Of a DNA stretch of 64,000 bases, positions 46,433 through 58,743 are shown piece after piece. The stretch's first letter is position 1, and every line of letters starts with the position of its first letter. The notes below the pieces were generated by a model. That model was not told where the DNA came from, did no database searches, and was given only the letters and a program-made list of their open reading frames with translations. The translations under genes were made by a program, and so were the position numbers. This DNA comes from Bathymodiolus brooksi (lineage: Eukaryota; Mollusca; Bivalvia; Mytilida; Modiolidae), in contig OY804579.1 of NCBI GenBank assembly GCA_963680875.1, positions 16,879,506 through 16,943,505 on the forward strand, read 5' to 3'.

Positions 46433-46920
46433 CTAAATAAAAAAAAATTTAATTTATGTTAATGGTTTTATTTATTTTATAATTTATATAGATGTTATTG
46501 GAATGATAATTTGATGAAGAAATAACTCTATCACCTTACATTTAGATACAATATTCTATACAAACGTGCTTATTACTGACAGTTAATTTGGGTCTGTTAT
46601 GGCCTATTATATAGGAACATATCTTATAATTTAAATACATCATTTTTAGTACAGAATGTTCATGTATTCATATTAAAGTTTGAAATTTGCCCTTTTCCAT
46701 CTCCAAAGTAACAGAATTCAAGGGGGATAATTAATCAATGACACTTTTACCATGCTTTGGAGTAGGATGAAGATTGTGATTTCTAATGATACTTTTAACA
46801 GTTATATCATGGTGATCAGAACTGGAATACCTGTGTTACCTGTAATACATTGTACATACCCTTGCATGGACTAGTTTTGCCATAACTTTGACCAATATTG
46901 TAATGATATCCTTTGGACAG

Positions 46921-48945
46921 TTTATATTGTAATGATATCCTTACCTTGTCTAGTTCAGCCTTTTCTCTGATCACAGAGTTTATATTGTAATGATATCCTT
47001 ACCTTGTCTAGTTCAGCCTTTTCTCTGATCACAGAGTTTATATTGTAATGATATCCTTACCTTGTCTAGTTCAGCCTTTTCTCTGATCACAGAGTTTATA
47101 TTGTAATGATATCCTTACCTTGTCTAGTTCAGCCTTTTCTCTGATCACAGAGTTTATATTGTAATGATATCCTTACCTTGTCTAGTTCAGCCTTTTCTCT
47201 GATCACAGAGTTTATATTGTAATGATATCCTTACCTTGTCTAGTTCAGCCTTTTCTCTGATCACAGAGTTTATATTGTAATGATATCCTTACCTTGTCTA
47301 GTTCAGCCTTTTCTCTGATCACAGAGTTTATATTGTAATGATATCCTCACCTTGTCTAGTTCAGCCTTTTCTCTGATCACAGAGTTTATATTGTAATGAT
47401 ATCCTTACCTTGTCTAATTCAGCCTTTTCTCTGATCACAGAGTTTATATTGTAATGATATCCTTACCTTGTCTAATTCAGCCTTTTCTCTGATCACAGAG
47501 TTTATATTGTAATGATATCCTTACCTTGTCTAGTTCAGCCTTTTCTCTGATCACAGAGTTTATATTGTAATGATATCCTTACCTTGTCTAGTTCAGCCTT
47601 TTCTCTGATCACAGAGTTTATATTGTAATGATATCCTTACCTTGTCTAGTTCAGCCTTTTCTCTGATCACAGAGTTTATATTGTAATGATATCCTCACCT
47701 TGTCTAGTTCAGCCTTTTCTCTGATCACAGAGTTTATATTGTAATGATATCCTCACCTTGTCTAGTTCAGCCTTTTCTCTGATCACAGAGTTTATATTGT
47801 AATGATATCCTCACCTTGTCTAGTTCAGCCTTTTCTCTGATCACAGAGTTTATATTGTAATGATATCCTTACCTTGTCTAGTTCAGCCTTTTCTCTGATC
47901 ACCGAGTTTATATTGTAATGATATCCTTACCTTGTCTAGTTCAGCCTTTTCTCTGATCACAGAGTTTATATTGTAATGATATCCTTACCTTGTCTAGTTC
48001 AGCCTTTTCTCTGATCACAGAGTTTATATTGTAATGATATCCTCACCTTGTCTAGTTCAGCCTTTTCTCTGATCACAGAGTTTATATTGTAATGATATCC
48101 TCACCTTGTCTAGTTCAGCCTTTTCTCTGATCACAGAGTTTATATTGTAATGATATCCTTACCTTGTCTAGTTCAGCCTTTTCTCTGATCACAGAGTTTA
48201 TATTGTAATGATATCCTTACCTTGTCTAGTTCAGCCTTTTCTCTGATCACAGAGTTTATATTGTAATGATATCCTTACCTTGTCTAGTTCAGCCTTTTCT
48301 CTGATCACAGAGTTTATATTGTAATGATATCCTTACCTTGTCTAGTTCAGCCTTTTCTCTGATCACAGAGTTTATATTGTAATGATATCCTTACCTTGTC
48401 TAGTTCAGCCTTTTCTCTGATCACAGAGTTTATATTGTAATGATATCCTCACCTTGTCTAGTTCAGCCTTTTCTCTGATCACAGAGTTTATATTGTAATG
48501 ATATCCTTACCTTGTCTAATTCAGCCTTTTCTCTGATCACAGAGTTTATATTGTAATGATATCCTTACCTTGTCTAGTTCAGCCTTTTCTCTGATCACAG
48601 AGTTTATATTGTAATGATATCCTTACCTTGTCTAGTTCAGCCTTTTCTCTGATCACAGAGTTTATATTGTAATGATATCCTTACCTTGTCTAGTTCAGCC
48701 TTTTCTCTGATCACAGAGTTTATATTGTAATGATATCCTTACCTTGTCTAGTTCAGCCTTTTCTCTGATCACAGAGTTTATATTGTAATGATATCCTTAC
48801 CTTGTCTAGTTCAGCCTTTTCTCTGATCACAGAGTTTATATTGTAATGATATCCTTACCTTGTCTAGTTCAGCCTTTTCTCTGATCACAGAGTTTATATT
48901 GTAATGATATCCTTACCTTGTCTAGTTCAGCCTTTTCTCTGATCA
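46921..48945 (-). repeat. 58-bp tandem array carrying 35 exon-end/splice-donor copies
   Basis: Exactly 35 units of 58 bp in perfect register with no indels. Read on the minus strand, each unit holds the exon end 'agaaaaggctgaactagacaag' followed by a donor 'gtaagg' and the first intron bases 'atatcattacaatataaac'. The unit at the high-coordinate end (48893-48945) is the genuine exon 3'-end and donor of the coiled-coil gene, and the other 34 lie downstream of it in the intron. By eye about seven units have 'gtgagg' in place of 'gtaagg'; both are good donors. The period is not a multiple of three. A partial unit (46888-46920) marks the far edge. Confidence 0.95.
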
Positions 48946-49144
48946 AAGATTGTTCTATCTCTTTTTCCAGTCTCTGTCGTTCTGACAGCTCTTGTCTAAT
49001 TTTGATAGAATTTTTTCGCTTAACATCAGCTAATTGCTGTTGTAATCTCCTAACATTTTGGTCTTGTTTTTGACGAGCATATTCAGAATTTCTAACTTTG
49101 TTATACAGGTTTTTTTCTTGATCTTCTCCCTTGGTAACCATTTT
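48917..49144 (-). CDS. Internal exon of a coiled-coil protein gene
   Basis: The exon is 228 nt (76 codons, phase 0 at both ends). The acceptor is 'gatttctcttttcag' at 49145 onward and the donor is CAAG|GTAAGG at 48917/48916. It encodes KMVTKGEDQEKNLYNKV, then ARQKQDQNVRRLQQQLADVKR, then a Lys/Glu-rich heptad-like run ending REKAELDK. The helix-forming composition with Leu or Val at spaced positions indicates a coiled coil. The frame continues into the exon at 38376 and comes from the exon at 56393, both in phase 0. An ATG at its second codon is probably internal and not the start. The last 29 nt and the donor are the source of the 58-bp array that follows. The upstream intron begins 1 bp away and a 40-bp array starts about 345-350 bp upstream of the acceptor within it. 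Protein family not recognised. Confidence 0.8.
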
Positions 49145-49490
49145 CTGAAAAGAGAAATCAAATTGTCAATGTCTGACTTTTTTAGATATTTGAAGGAACA
49201 CTGAAAAATTAGTGGTGTTGAAGTTGCCTATTAGTGAATTATCAGTACAGTCAAACGTGTATATAAAGCCTAAAGGGCACTCAAGGGAACATATAATGTG
49301 CTCTTGATGAGCAGTTGTTCTTTGTATACATGTTAACATTATATGCACTATTCTTAAAAGGGAAATGAGGCTGTCGTTAATAGACAAATCACATGTTTTA
49401 CTGTACATGTTATATCTATGTATAAAAATAACAGCTTTTTTTCAGTTTTTTTTTAACATTTTTACAAAGAAACTGAAGACAACTTGATTG
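49145..49490 (-). other. 3' end of intron 1 of the coiled-coil gene
   Basis: Contains the polypyrimidine tract and acceptor, and a dispersed fragment 'acagtcaaacgtgtatata' near 49251. No other gene is seen. Confidence 0.5.
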
Positions 49491-52400
49491 CTCAGCTGAC
49501 TCAAATTAAAATGACAGATTGCTTTAAATACTCAGCTAATTCAAACTAAAATGACAGGTCCCTTTAAATACTCAGGCAACTCAAACTAAAATGACAGGTC
49601 CCTTTAAATACTCAGCTGACTCAAAACTAAAATGACAGGTGCCTTTAAATACTCAGCTAATTCAAACTAAAATGACAGGTCCCTTTAAATACTCAGGCAA
49701 CTCAAACTAAAATGACAGGTCCCTTTAAATACTCAGCTGACTCAAAACTAAAATGACAGGTGCCTTTAAATACTCAGCTAATTCAAACTAAAATGACAGG
49801 TCCCTTTAAATATTCAGCTAACTCAAACTGAAATGACAGGTCCCTTTAAATACTCAACTAATTCAAACTGAAATGACAGGTCCCTTTAAATACTCAGCTA
49901 ACTCAAACTGAAATGACAGGTCCCTTTAAATATTCAGCTAACTCAAACTGAAATGACAGGTCCCTTTAAATATTCAGTTAATTCAAACTGAAATGACAGG
50001 TCCCTTAAATACTCAGCTAATTCAAACTGAAATACCCATCCAACTCAAACTGAAATGACAGGTCCCTTTAAATATTCAGTTAATTCAAACTGAAATGACA
50101 GGTCCCTTAAATACTCAGCTAATTCAAACTAAAATGACAGGTCCCTTTAAATATTCAGCTAACTCAAACTGAAATGACAGGTCCCTTTAAATACTCAACT
50201 AATTCAAACTGAAATGACAGGTCCCTTTAAATATTCAGCTAACTCAAACTGAAATGACAGGTCCCTTTAAATATTCAGCTAACTCAAACTGAAATGACAG
50301 GTCCCTTTAAATATTCAGTTAATTCAAACTGAAATGACAGGTCCCTTAAATACTCAGCTAATTCAAACTGAAATACCCATCCAACTCAAACTGAAATGAC
50401 AGGTCCCTTTAAATATTCAGTTAATTCAAACTGAAATGACAGGTCCCTTAAATACTCAGCTAACTCAAACTGAAATGACAGGTGCCTTTAAATACTCAGC
50501 TAACTCAAACTGAAATGACAGGTCCCTTTAAATACTCAGCTAACTCAAACTGAAATGACAGGTGCCTTTAAATACTCAGCTAACTCAAACTGAAATGACA
50601 GGTCCCTTTAAATACTCAGCTAACTCAAACTGAAATGACAGGTCCCTTTAAATACTCAGCTAACTCAAACTGAAATGACAGGTCCCTTTAAATACTCAGC
50701 TAACTCAAACTGAAATGACAGGTCCCTTTAAATACTCAGCTAATTCAAACTGAAATGACAGGTGCCTTTAAATACTCAGCTAATTCAAACTGAAATGACA
50801 GGTCCCTTTAAACACTCAGCTAACTCAAACTGAAATGACAGGTCCCTATAAATACTATGCTGACTCAAACTGAAATGACAGGTCCCTTTAAATACTCTGC
50901 TGACTCAAACTGAAATGACAGGTGCCTTTAAATACTCAGCTAACTCAAACTGAAATGACAGGTCCCTATAAATACTATGCTGACTCAAACTGAAATGACA
51001 GGTCCCTATAAATACTCTGCTGACTCAAACTGAAATGACAGGTGCCTTTAAATACTCAGCTAACTCAAACTGAAATGACAGGTCCCTATAAATACTCAGC
51101 TAACTCAAACTGAAATGACAGGTCACTTTAAATACTCAGCTAACTCAAACTGAAATGACAGGTCCCTATAAATACTCTGCTGACTCAAACTGAAATGACA
51201 GGTGCCTTTAAATACTCAGCTAACTCAAACTGAAATGACAGGTCCCTATAAATACTATGCTGACTCAAACTGAAATGACAGGTCCCTATAAATACTCTGC
51301 TGACTCAAACTGAAATGACAGGTGCCTTTAAATACTCAGCTAACTCAAACTGAAATGACAGGTCCCTATAAATACTCAGCTAACTCAAACTGAAATGACA
51401 GGTCACTTTAAATACTCAGCTAACTCAAACTGAAATGACAGGTCCCTATAAATACTATGCTGACTCAAACTGAAATGACAGGTCCCTATAAATACTCAGC
51501 TAACTCAAACTGAAATGACAGGTCACTTTAAATACTCAGCTAACTCAAACTGAAATGACAGGTCCCTTTAAATACTCAGCTAACTCAAACTGAAATGACA
51601 GGTGCCTTTAAATACTCAGCTAATTCAAACTGAAATGACAGGTCCCTTTAAATACTCAGCTAACTCAAACTGAAATGACAGGTCCCTTTAAATACTCAGC
51701 TAACTCAAACTGAAATGACAGGTCCCTTTAAATACTTAGCTAACTCAAACTGAAATGACAGGTGCCTTTAAATACTCAGCTAACTCAAACTGAAATGACA
51801 GGTCACTTTAAATACTCAGCTAACTCAAACTGAAATAACAGGTGCCTTTAAATACTCAGCTAACTCAAACTGAAATGACAGGTCACTTTAAATACTCAGC
51901 TAACTCAAACTGAAATGACAGGTCACTTTAAATACTCAGCTAACTCAAACTGAAATGACAGGTCCCTTTAAATACTTAGCTAACTCAAACTGAAATGACA
52001 GGTCCCTATAAATACTCAGCTAACTCAAACTGAAATGACAGGTCACTTTAAATACTCAGCTAACTCAAACTGAAATGACAGGTCCCTTTAAATACTTAGC
52101 TAACTCAAACTGAAATGACAGGTCACTTTAAATACTCAGCTAACTCAAACTGAAATGACAGGTGCCTTTAAATACTCAGCTAACTCAAACTGAAATGACA
52201 GGTCCCTTTAAATACTCAGCTAATTCAAACTGAAATGACAGGTGCCTTTAAATACTCAGCTAACTCAAACTGAAATGACAGGTCCCTTTAAATACTTAGC
52301 TAACTCAAACTGAAATGACAGGTGCCTTTAAACACTCAGCTAACTCAAACTGAAATGACAGGTCCCTATAAATACTCAGCTAACTCAAACTGAAATGACA

Positions 52401-55033
52401 GGTCACTTTAAATACTCAGCTAACTCAAACTGAAATGACAGGTCCCTTTAAATACTCAACTAATTCAAACTGAAATGACAGGTCCCTTTAAATATTCAGC
52501 TAACTCAAACTGAAATGACAGGTCCCTTTAAATATTCAGCTAACTCAAACTGAAATGACAGGTCCCTTTAAATATTCAGTTAATTCAAACTGAAATGACA
52601 GGTCCCTTAAATACTCAGCTAATTCAAACTGAAATACCCATCCAACTCAAACTGAAATGACAGGTCCCTTTAAATATTCAGTTAATTCAAACTGAAATGA
52701 CAGGTCCCTTAAATACTCAGCTAACTCAAACTGAAATGACAGGTGCCTTTAAATACTCAGCTAACTCAAACTGAAATGACAGGTCCCTTTAAATACTCAG
52801 CTAACTCAAACTGAAATGACAGGTGCCTTTAAATACTCAGCTAACTCAAACTGAAATGACAGGTCCCTTTAAATACTCAGCTAACTCAAACTGAAATGAC
52901 AGGTCCCTTTAAATACTCAGCTAACTCAAACTGAAATGACAGGTCCCTTTAAATACTCAGCTAACTCAAACTGAAATGACAGGTCCCTTTAAATACTCAG
53001 CTAATTCAAACTGAAATGACAGGTGCCTTTAAATACTCAGCTAATTCAAACTGAAATGACAGGTCCCTTTAAACACTCAGCTAACTCAAACTGAAATGAC
53101 AGGTCCCTATAAATACTATGCTGACTCAAACTGAAATGACAGGTCCCTTTAAATACTCTGCTGACTCAAACTGAAATGACAGGTGCCTTTAAATACTCAG
53201 CTAACTCAAACTGAAATGACAGGTCCCTATAAATACTATGCTGACTCAAACTGAAATGACAGGTCCCTATAAATACTCTGCTGACTCAAACTGAAATGAC
53301 AGGTGCCTTTAAATACTCAGCTAACTCAAACTGAAATGACAGGTCCCTATAAATACTCAGCTAACTCAAACTGAAATGACAGGTCACTTTAAATACTCAG
53401 CTAACTCAAACTGAAATGACAGGTCCCTATAAATACTATGCTGACTCAAACTGAAATGACAGGTCCCTATAAATACTCAGCTAACTCAAACTGAAATGAC
53501 AGGTCACTTTAAATACTCAGCTAACTCAAACTGAAATGACAGGTCCCTTTAAATACTCAGCTAACTCAAACTGAAATGACAGGTGCCTTTAAATACTCAG
53601 CTAATTCAAACTGAAATGACAGGTCCCTTTAAATACTCAGCTAACTCAAACTGAAATGACAGGTCCCTTTAAATACTCAGCTAACTCAAACTGAAATGAC
53701 AGGTCCCTTTAAATACTTAGCTAACTCAAACTGAAATGACAGGTGCCTTTAAATACTCAGCTAACTCAAACTGAAATGACAGGTCACTTTAAATACTCAG
53801 CTAACTCAAACTGAAATAACAGGTGCCTTTAAATACTCAGCTAACTCAAACTGAAATGACAGGTCACTTTAAATACTCAGCTAACTCAAACTGAAATGAC
53901 AGGTCACTTTAAATACTCAGTTAACTCAAACTGAAATGACAGGTCCCTTTAAATACTTAGCTAACTCAAACTGAAATGACAGGTCCCTATAAATACTCAG
54001 CTAACTCACACTGAAATGACAGGTCACTTTAAATACTCAGCTAACTCAAACTGAAATGACAGGTCCCTTTAAATACTTAGCTAACTCAAACTGAAATGAC
54101 AGGTCACTTTAAATACTCAGCTAACTCAAACTGAAATGACAGGTGCCTTTAAATACTCAGCTAACTCAAACTGAAATGACAGGTCCCTTTAAATACTCAG
54201 CTAATTCAAACTGAAATGACAGGTGCCTTTAAATACTCAGCTAACTCAAACTGAAATGACAGGTCCCTTTAAATACTTAGCTAACTCAAACTGAAATGAC
54301 AGGTGCCTTTAAACACTCAGCTAACTCAAACTGAAATGACAGGTCCCTATAAATACTCAGCTAACTCAAACTGAAATGACAGGTCACTTTAAATACTCAG
54401 CTAACTCAAACTGAAATGACAGGTCCCTTTAAATACTCAGCTAACTCAAACTGAAATGACAGGTCACTTTAAATACTCAGCTAACTCAAACTGAAATGAC
54501 AGGTCACTTTAAATACTTAGCTAACTCAAACTGAAATGACAGGTCACTTTAAATACTCAGCTTACTCAAACTGAAATGACAGGTCCCTTTAAATACTCAG
54601 CTAACTCAAACTGAAATGAAAGGTCCCTTTAAATACTCAGCTAATTCAAACTGAAATGACAGGTGCCTTTAAATACTCAGCTAACTCAAACTGAAATGAC
54701 AGGTCCCTTTAAATACTCAGCTAACTCAAACTGAAATGACAGGTCACTTTAAATACTCAGCTAACTCAAACTGAAATGACAGGTCCCTTTAAATACTTAG
54801 CTAACTCAAACTGAAATGACAGGTCACTTTAAATACTCAGCTAACTCAAACTGAAATGACAGGTCCCTTTAAATACTCAGCTAATTCAAACTGAAATGAC
54901 AGGTGCCTTTAAATACTCAGCTAACTCAAACTGAAATGACAGGTCACTTTAAATACTCAGCTAATTCAAACTGAAATGACAGGTCCCTTTAAACACTCAG
55001 CTAACTCAAACTGAAATGACAAGTCCCTTTAAC
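49491..55033. repeat. 40-bp tandem array, about 138 copies
   Basis: The unit is 'tcaaactgaaatgacaggtc' plus 'cctttaaatactcagctaac'. Single-base variants ('ggtgcc', 'ggtcac', 'ccctata', 'ctatgctgac', 'cttagc') and 39-bp units occur. A rare irregular unit with 'aaatacccatccaactc' recurs at 50030, 50371 and 52632. The array lies wholly in intron 1 of the coiled-coil gene. Forty is not divisible by three and no long ORF results. Confidence 0.96.
50182..54420. repeat. Higher-order duplication within the 40-bp array
   Basis: The order of variant units in about 50182-52440 is repeated in about 52443-54420. The offset is about 2,260 bp over the first part and 1,980 bp after about 51,440, so the first copy holds an extra 280 bp (seven units) that look like an internal repeat of its own neighbourhood. 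Confidence 0.8.
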
Positions 55034-55965
55034 TTTGACACAGTTGTCGACTGAATATAAAAAAAAATTGAAGTGGAAATGAAGGGGAAAACTGGAGAAT
55101 ATTAAATATCTGTAACCTCAATACTAATATTTATTTAAGTAAAAGAAATATTTAATACATAATCTGTCATATCACTATAACCAATGATATCTCATTTCAT
55201 TTTTTTCTTCTTCAAAATATCATATCTGATTATAATTTAAATTGAGATTATTTTATTTCATTATTTTTTTTTTAAATAAAATCATCAAGGTCAATAAAAA
55301 AAACCTTCCTCACATACCTCAACAATAATCAATTTTCCTGGAGCTTAAGTATCTTAACAAATTAATCAACAAAATGATAAAGATCTGTCCTTTTGTGACA
55401 TTACAAAAGGTCCCTGATGTTCATATTATCCCTGATACCCAGATGTTACCTAACAATAAACCCAGCAGGGTTCTAACATTACAGGGTTATCAACAGACTT
55501 AAAACCCATGTCTATTTCAATTTGTAATTACATCAATTTCGTCAATAGTTTACCACACAAGTCGATTAATTTTTTTTGTAATTATGATGTCAAAATACCA
55601 TGTACTACAGATATAAAGATAATTTTGTGTTCTACATATCTCTATGAGAATGCATCGTCATTGTAATGCTGTATACACCAGATGAAATAAAAAATAATTC
55701 CATACATCAGTTACCCCTTACTCAGAACCAAATATTGGAAATTGAGATATCGTTAAAAATATTGAAAGGGAGATAATATTTTAAAATTCAGCAAAGAAGG
55801 TATTGTTTTACTCACTAAATTTGTTTTAATAGCGACTTATCTATTCCATAATCGTTATACATTTTGTAGGTACTACATTACATTGAATATTTACAATACC
55901 AGTATTTGTATGGACTTGAAAAGCAGTTCTATCAAAACAAGGGCAATGCAAAGCGTGGCATATTC
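55034..55965. other. AT-rich intron sequence
   Basis: No gene is seen. A 'gaaagggagataatatt' motif near 55766 resembles common bivalve non-coding motifs. Confidence 0.4.
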
Positions 55966-56180
55966 CCCCTAACTAAAAATTTGACCCGGTGACCTTGACC
56001 ATTGACCTATGACCTTGAAAATCAATAGGGTTCCAGATTCTCTTAAGGACTAAGTATGTACCAAGTTTGGTCAAAATCCATTAAAGGATGTTGATTCTAG
56101 AGTGTTCACAAGGATGTTACGGAAGGACGGACGGTAGCGTTACTATATCCCTTTGCAACTTCGCTGGCGAGGGGATAATA
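55966..56180. repeat. Dispersed repeat ('ccttgaccattgacctatga' type)
   Basis: Contains 'gaccttgaaaatcaataggg', 'taccaagtttggtcaaaatc', 'gtgttcacaagg', 'acggaaggacggacgg' and 'gcgaggggataata'. I recognise this as a common dispersed repeat of marine invertebrate genomes. It ends about 210 bp from the 56.4-kb exon. Confidence 0.6.
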
Positions 56181-56392
56181 AAAAGTACTGGCACATACAT
56201 TTTGGTATGACAATAAACAAACAGGAAGTGTTCCAAAGATATATCCAATCCAACATCATAGTAAAGTATAGTCCTCCCTCCCCATAAAAAAATCTTATGT
56301 ATAAAATTTTGTCAATATTTTGTGTTCTGTTGCATTTCTTTTCAAGAAAGTAAATCATTTTCCGGATTTGGAGAAAAACAAAACTTTCTTAC

Positions 56393-56548
56393 TTTGAAAA
56401 ATTTAAGTGAATCTTCATGTTTCTTTCTTTCTTGTTCTGCATTTCTTCTTTTAAATCGTCCTTCCCATACTAATTGTTGAGCCTCTTCTTTCTCTTTCTT
56501 GTTCCGTAAATTTGTTGTCATATACTGTACTCTTCTGGCATTATGTGA
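56393..56548 (-). CDS. Internal exon of a coiled-coil protein gene, most 5' recognised
   Basis: The exon is 156 nt (52 codons, phase 0 at both ends). The acceptor is 'atattttttcag' at 56549 onward and the donor is AAA|GTAAGA at 56393/56392. It encodes SHNARRVQYMTTNLRNKKE, then EEAQQLVWEGRFKRRN, then QERKKHEDSLKFFK. It is strongly charged, with many Lys, Arg and Glu and no Pro or Gly-rich segment, as in long helical proteins. It joins in frame to the 49144-48917 exon, whose first residue is Lys. The gene's earlier exons and start codon are not found in the window with confidence. The exon length matches the terminal exon (156 nt), which may be coincidence. Confidence 0.75.
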
Positions 56549-57296
56549 CTGAAAAAATATAATAATCAAATTACAACATGTTTAAGTTTTTAAGCTATAA
56601 TTATTTTGTAAAGTAGTACATTATTCTGACATTGATCCAAACAGTCCTTGTTCTTACTCATCAAAGTCACATGCTTTGCAGAGAAATGGCAAATGTTTGA
56701 ATTTGATTTTCTTTGGTTTGACCTGAATGCTGATTAAACCCACAAAAGTAATGTTTCAATACATTTAATGGTTTTGTTTAAACATATTTTATTTGCATAA
56801 AAGTTCCAAATGGGATTGGACACAAGTTAAAACCTTTAATGGTTTGAATAGTGAACACATTCCAAGGAAAAAATATTAGATTATGATCTTAACCTTTGAC
56901 CTTGATATTACTCAAGACTAAAGGTCAAAGGGGCCATTGGGGGAAGAACCTAGTACATTTATGACACCCAGTGTTGGTGATTAAATCTTTACTTGAAGTA
57001 TTTAAGGGGGATAACTCTTATTGAATGTCACCAGTTCCCTCAACCCAAATGAGACAAATGTGCAGTATGACCACTGATATCATGTACCAAATTATAAATT
57101 CTATGTCACAGAGTTTTCATAGGAATAAATAATTAGAAGAATATCTATTAGTCATTCTAATGATGGAAAGTCTGTATAATAATATTAAAAATAATAACGA
57201 TGATATAATGAAAACAATGAGTTTTTCTGGAAACATCTAAATATATATAGGAACATTTTAACACTGTTTGATTGTCCCACCGAGTCATTATGGTCT
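56549..57296. other. AT-rich DNA upstream of the recognised exons
   Basis: No exon is recognised. The motif 'aagggggataactctta' near 57004 is another short bivalve-like motif. Confidence 0.4.
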
Positions 57297-57482
57297 ACAG
57301 ATGAACCTTGTTAGGTCAGGGTCTAAGAAACCAAAATTAACAGAGTATAATAAGGTATACAGATGAACCTTGTTAGGTCAGGGTCTAAGAAACCAAAATT
57401 AACAGAGTATAATAAGGTCTACAGATGAACCTTGTTAGGTCAGGGTCTAAGAAACCAAAATTAACAGAGTATTATAGGGTAT
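57297..57482. repeat. 62-bp tandem repeat, three copies
   Basis: Units start at 57297, 57359 and 57421 with 'acagatgaaccttgttaggt'. The first two are almost identical and the third ends with slight divergence. Confidence 0.9.
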
Positions 57483-58495
57483 AGAGAAATTATTTTTTCT
57501 AAAAAAGGAAAGTAATAAAAGTTTAGGACAGGTTGGATGGTACTTTCTTTGGAGCTATGTGGCTATGTATAAACAAAACTAAGAGTTATTCCACATACAG
57601 GTGTATGTATGGATTGGAAGGCAATTAATAGAAATTTGTGATGGTGAGGATCGTAATAAATTTGACAAAGAAATGTAAAGAAATTCTTATTAAATTTATA
57701 TGAGTATTGAACATTGAGAAAGAATCCTGTCCAACTTCAAACATTATTTTATGACAGAGCCGTGAACTAATTAACAATGGTTTATAACAGCTAAATCCTA
57801 CAAATTCAATTCTATTATTAAAGCATTTGCTCAACATCTGCTTTTTACAATTTACAAACAGATCAACCATTATTACTGGGTACAGTTGTGAATTTTGATG
57901 ACCTCATAAAAATGTTTAAAATCTATTAACCATTGACAATTATATTAATATCTCCAATTTTACAGAACTTCACAAAAAAACATAACAATTTCTGCTCGGT
58001 GGGGGTATTAAAACCATTCAGTTGATTTATTGTCACAATTTACAGTTTGACAAGACTGACATATAGTTGTACATTTAACATGTAATTGCATTAATTAAAG
58101 GTTCATTAAAAGGTATTTTCCCTCATGCTGTAAAACTGTTTGAAAGGTTAATTTGTAGAAATTATTTTTTGACTTTACCTAATGAAAATGTCAAAAAAAA
58201 AATTTCATTCAATATGAATTAAATTGATTATAAGAAAAACATGTCATTTTTCACAAGTGATAACATATTTATAGTTAAATCCTGTTTTCTGAACAACAAT
58301 TTGTCAAGAATGTTGACCAAGTTTTTTTTTATTCTGTATAGGTGCTCCGTTCTTTGAATTTTTACACTCAAGGAAAAAAATTCTCTACTTTTATGCTCAA
58401 CTTTGACTTGCAATAAAACCTGCATTTTACATGACAACAGTCCCAGCTAACCCAGTTGCCTGAAGCCCAGGACAAGTAAAACTATATTCGGACAA
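57483..58495. other. AT-rich DNA, no gene seen
   Basis: Minus-strand ORFs at 57870-57625 and 58437-58228 lack recognisable domains and splice context. Confidence 0.4.
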
Positions 58496-58508
58496 GTGAA
58501 AATTATAA
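58496..58508. repeat. Target-site duplication, left (gtgaaaattataa)
   Basis: A 13-bp perfect direct repeat with 58744-58756, flanking a SINE. Confidence 0.88.
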
Positions 58509-58743
58509 GATTGATTGATTGATTTTTGGTGTTTAATGCCACTTTCTGCAATATTTCAGCTATATCATGGCGACCAGTTTTAGTGGTGGAAGAAGCCGGA
58601 GTACCCGGAGAGAACCACCGACCATGGGCAAGCAACTGGTAAATTTTATCACTTGCGTCTGCAAATCCATGCCGTATGGGCGATAGGCTTGTATGAGTTG
58701 TTAGGTAATCCACCTACCTAACTCATTGAGCCACCCGGGCCCT
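58509..58743 (-). mobile_element. SINE, family A, internally deleted, with target-site duplication
   Basis: Minus-oriented. The plus strand starts with (gatt)n, the tail 'ggtgtttaatgccactttct', body 'accgaccatgggcaagcaac' and ends 'actcattgagccacccgggc'. About 50 bp are missing between 'cacttgcgtctgc' and 'aaatccatgccgtat', which removes the poly-T linker and damages the B box. Perfect 13-bp direct repeats on each side show it inserted as a unit. Confidence 0.88.

Noticed and set aside
49491..55033. CRISPR-like spaced repeats
   Set aside because: The whole 40-bp period is conserved; there are no variable spacers.
58447..58713. 88-codon minus-strand ORF MDYLTTHTSLSPI...
   Set aside because: It is a SINE family A translation; a similar peptide arises from the copy at 39799-39993.
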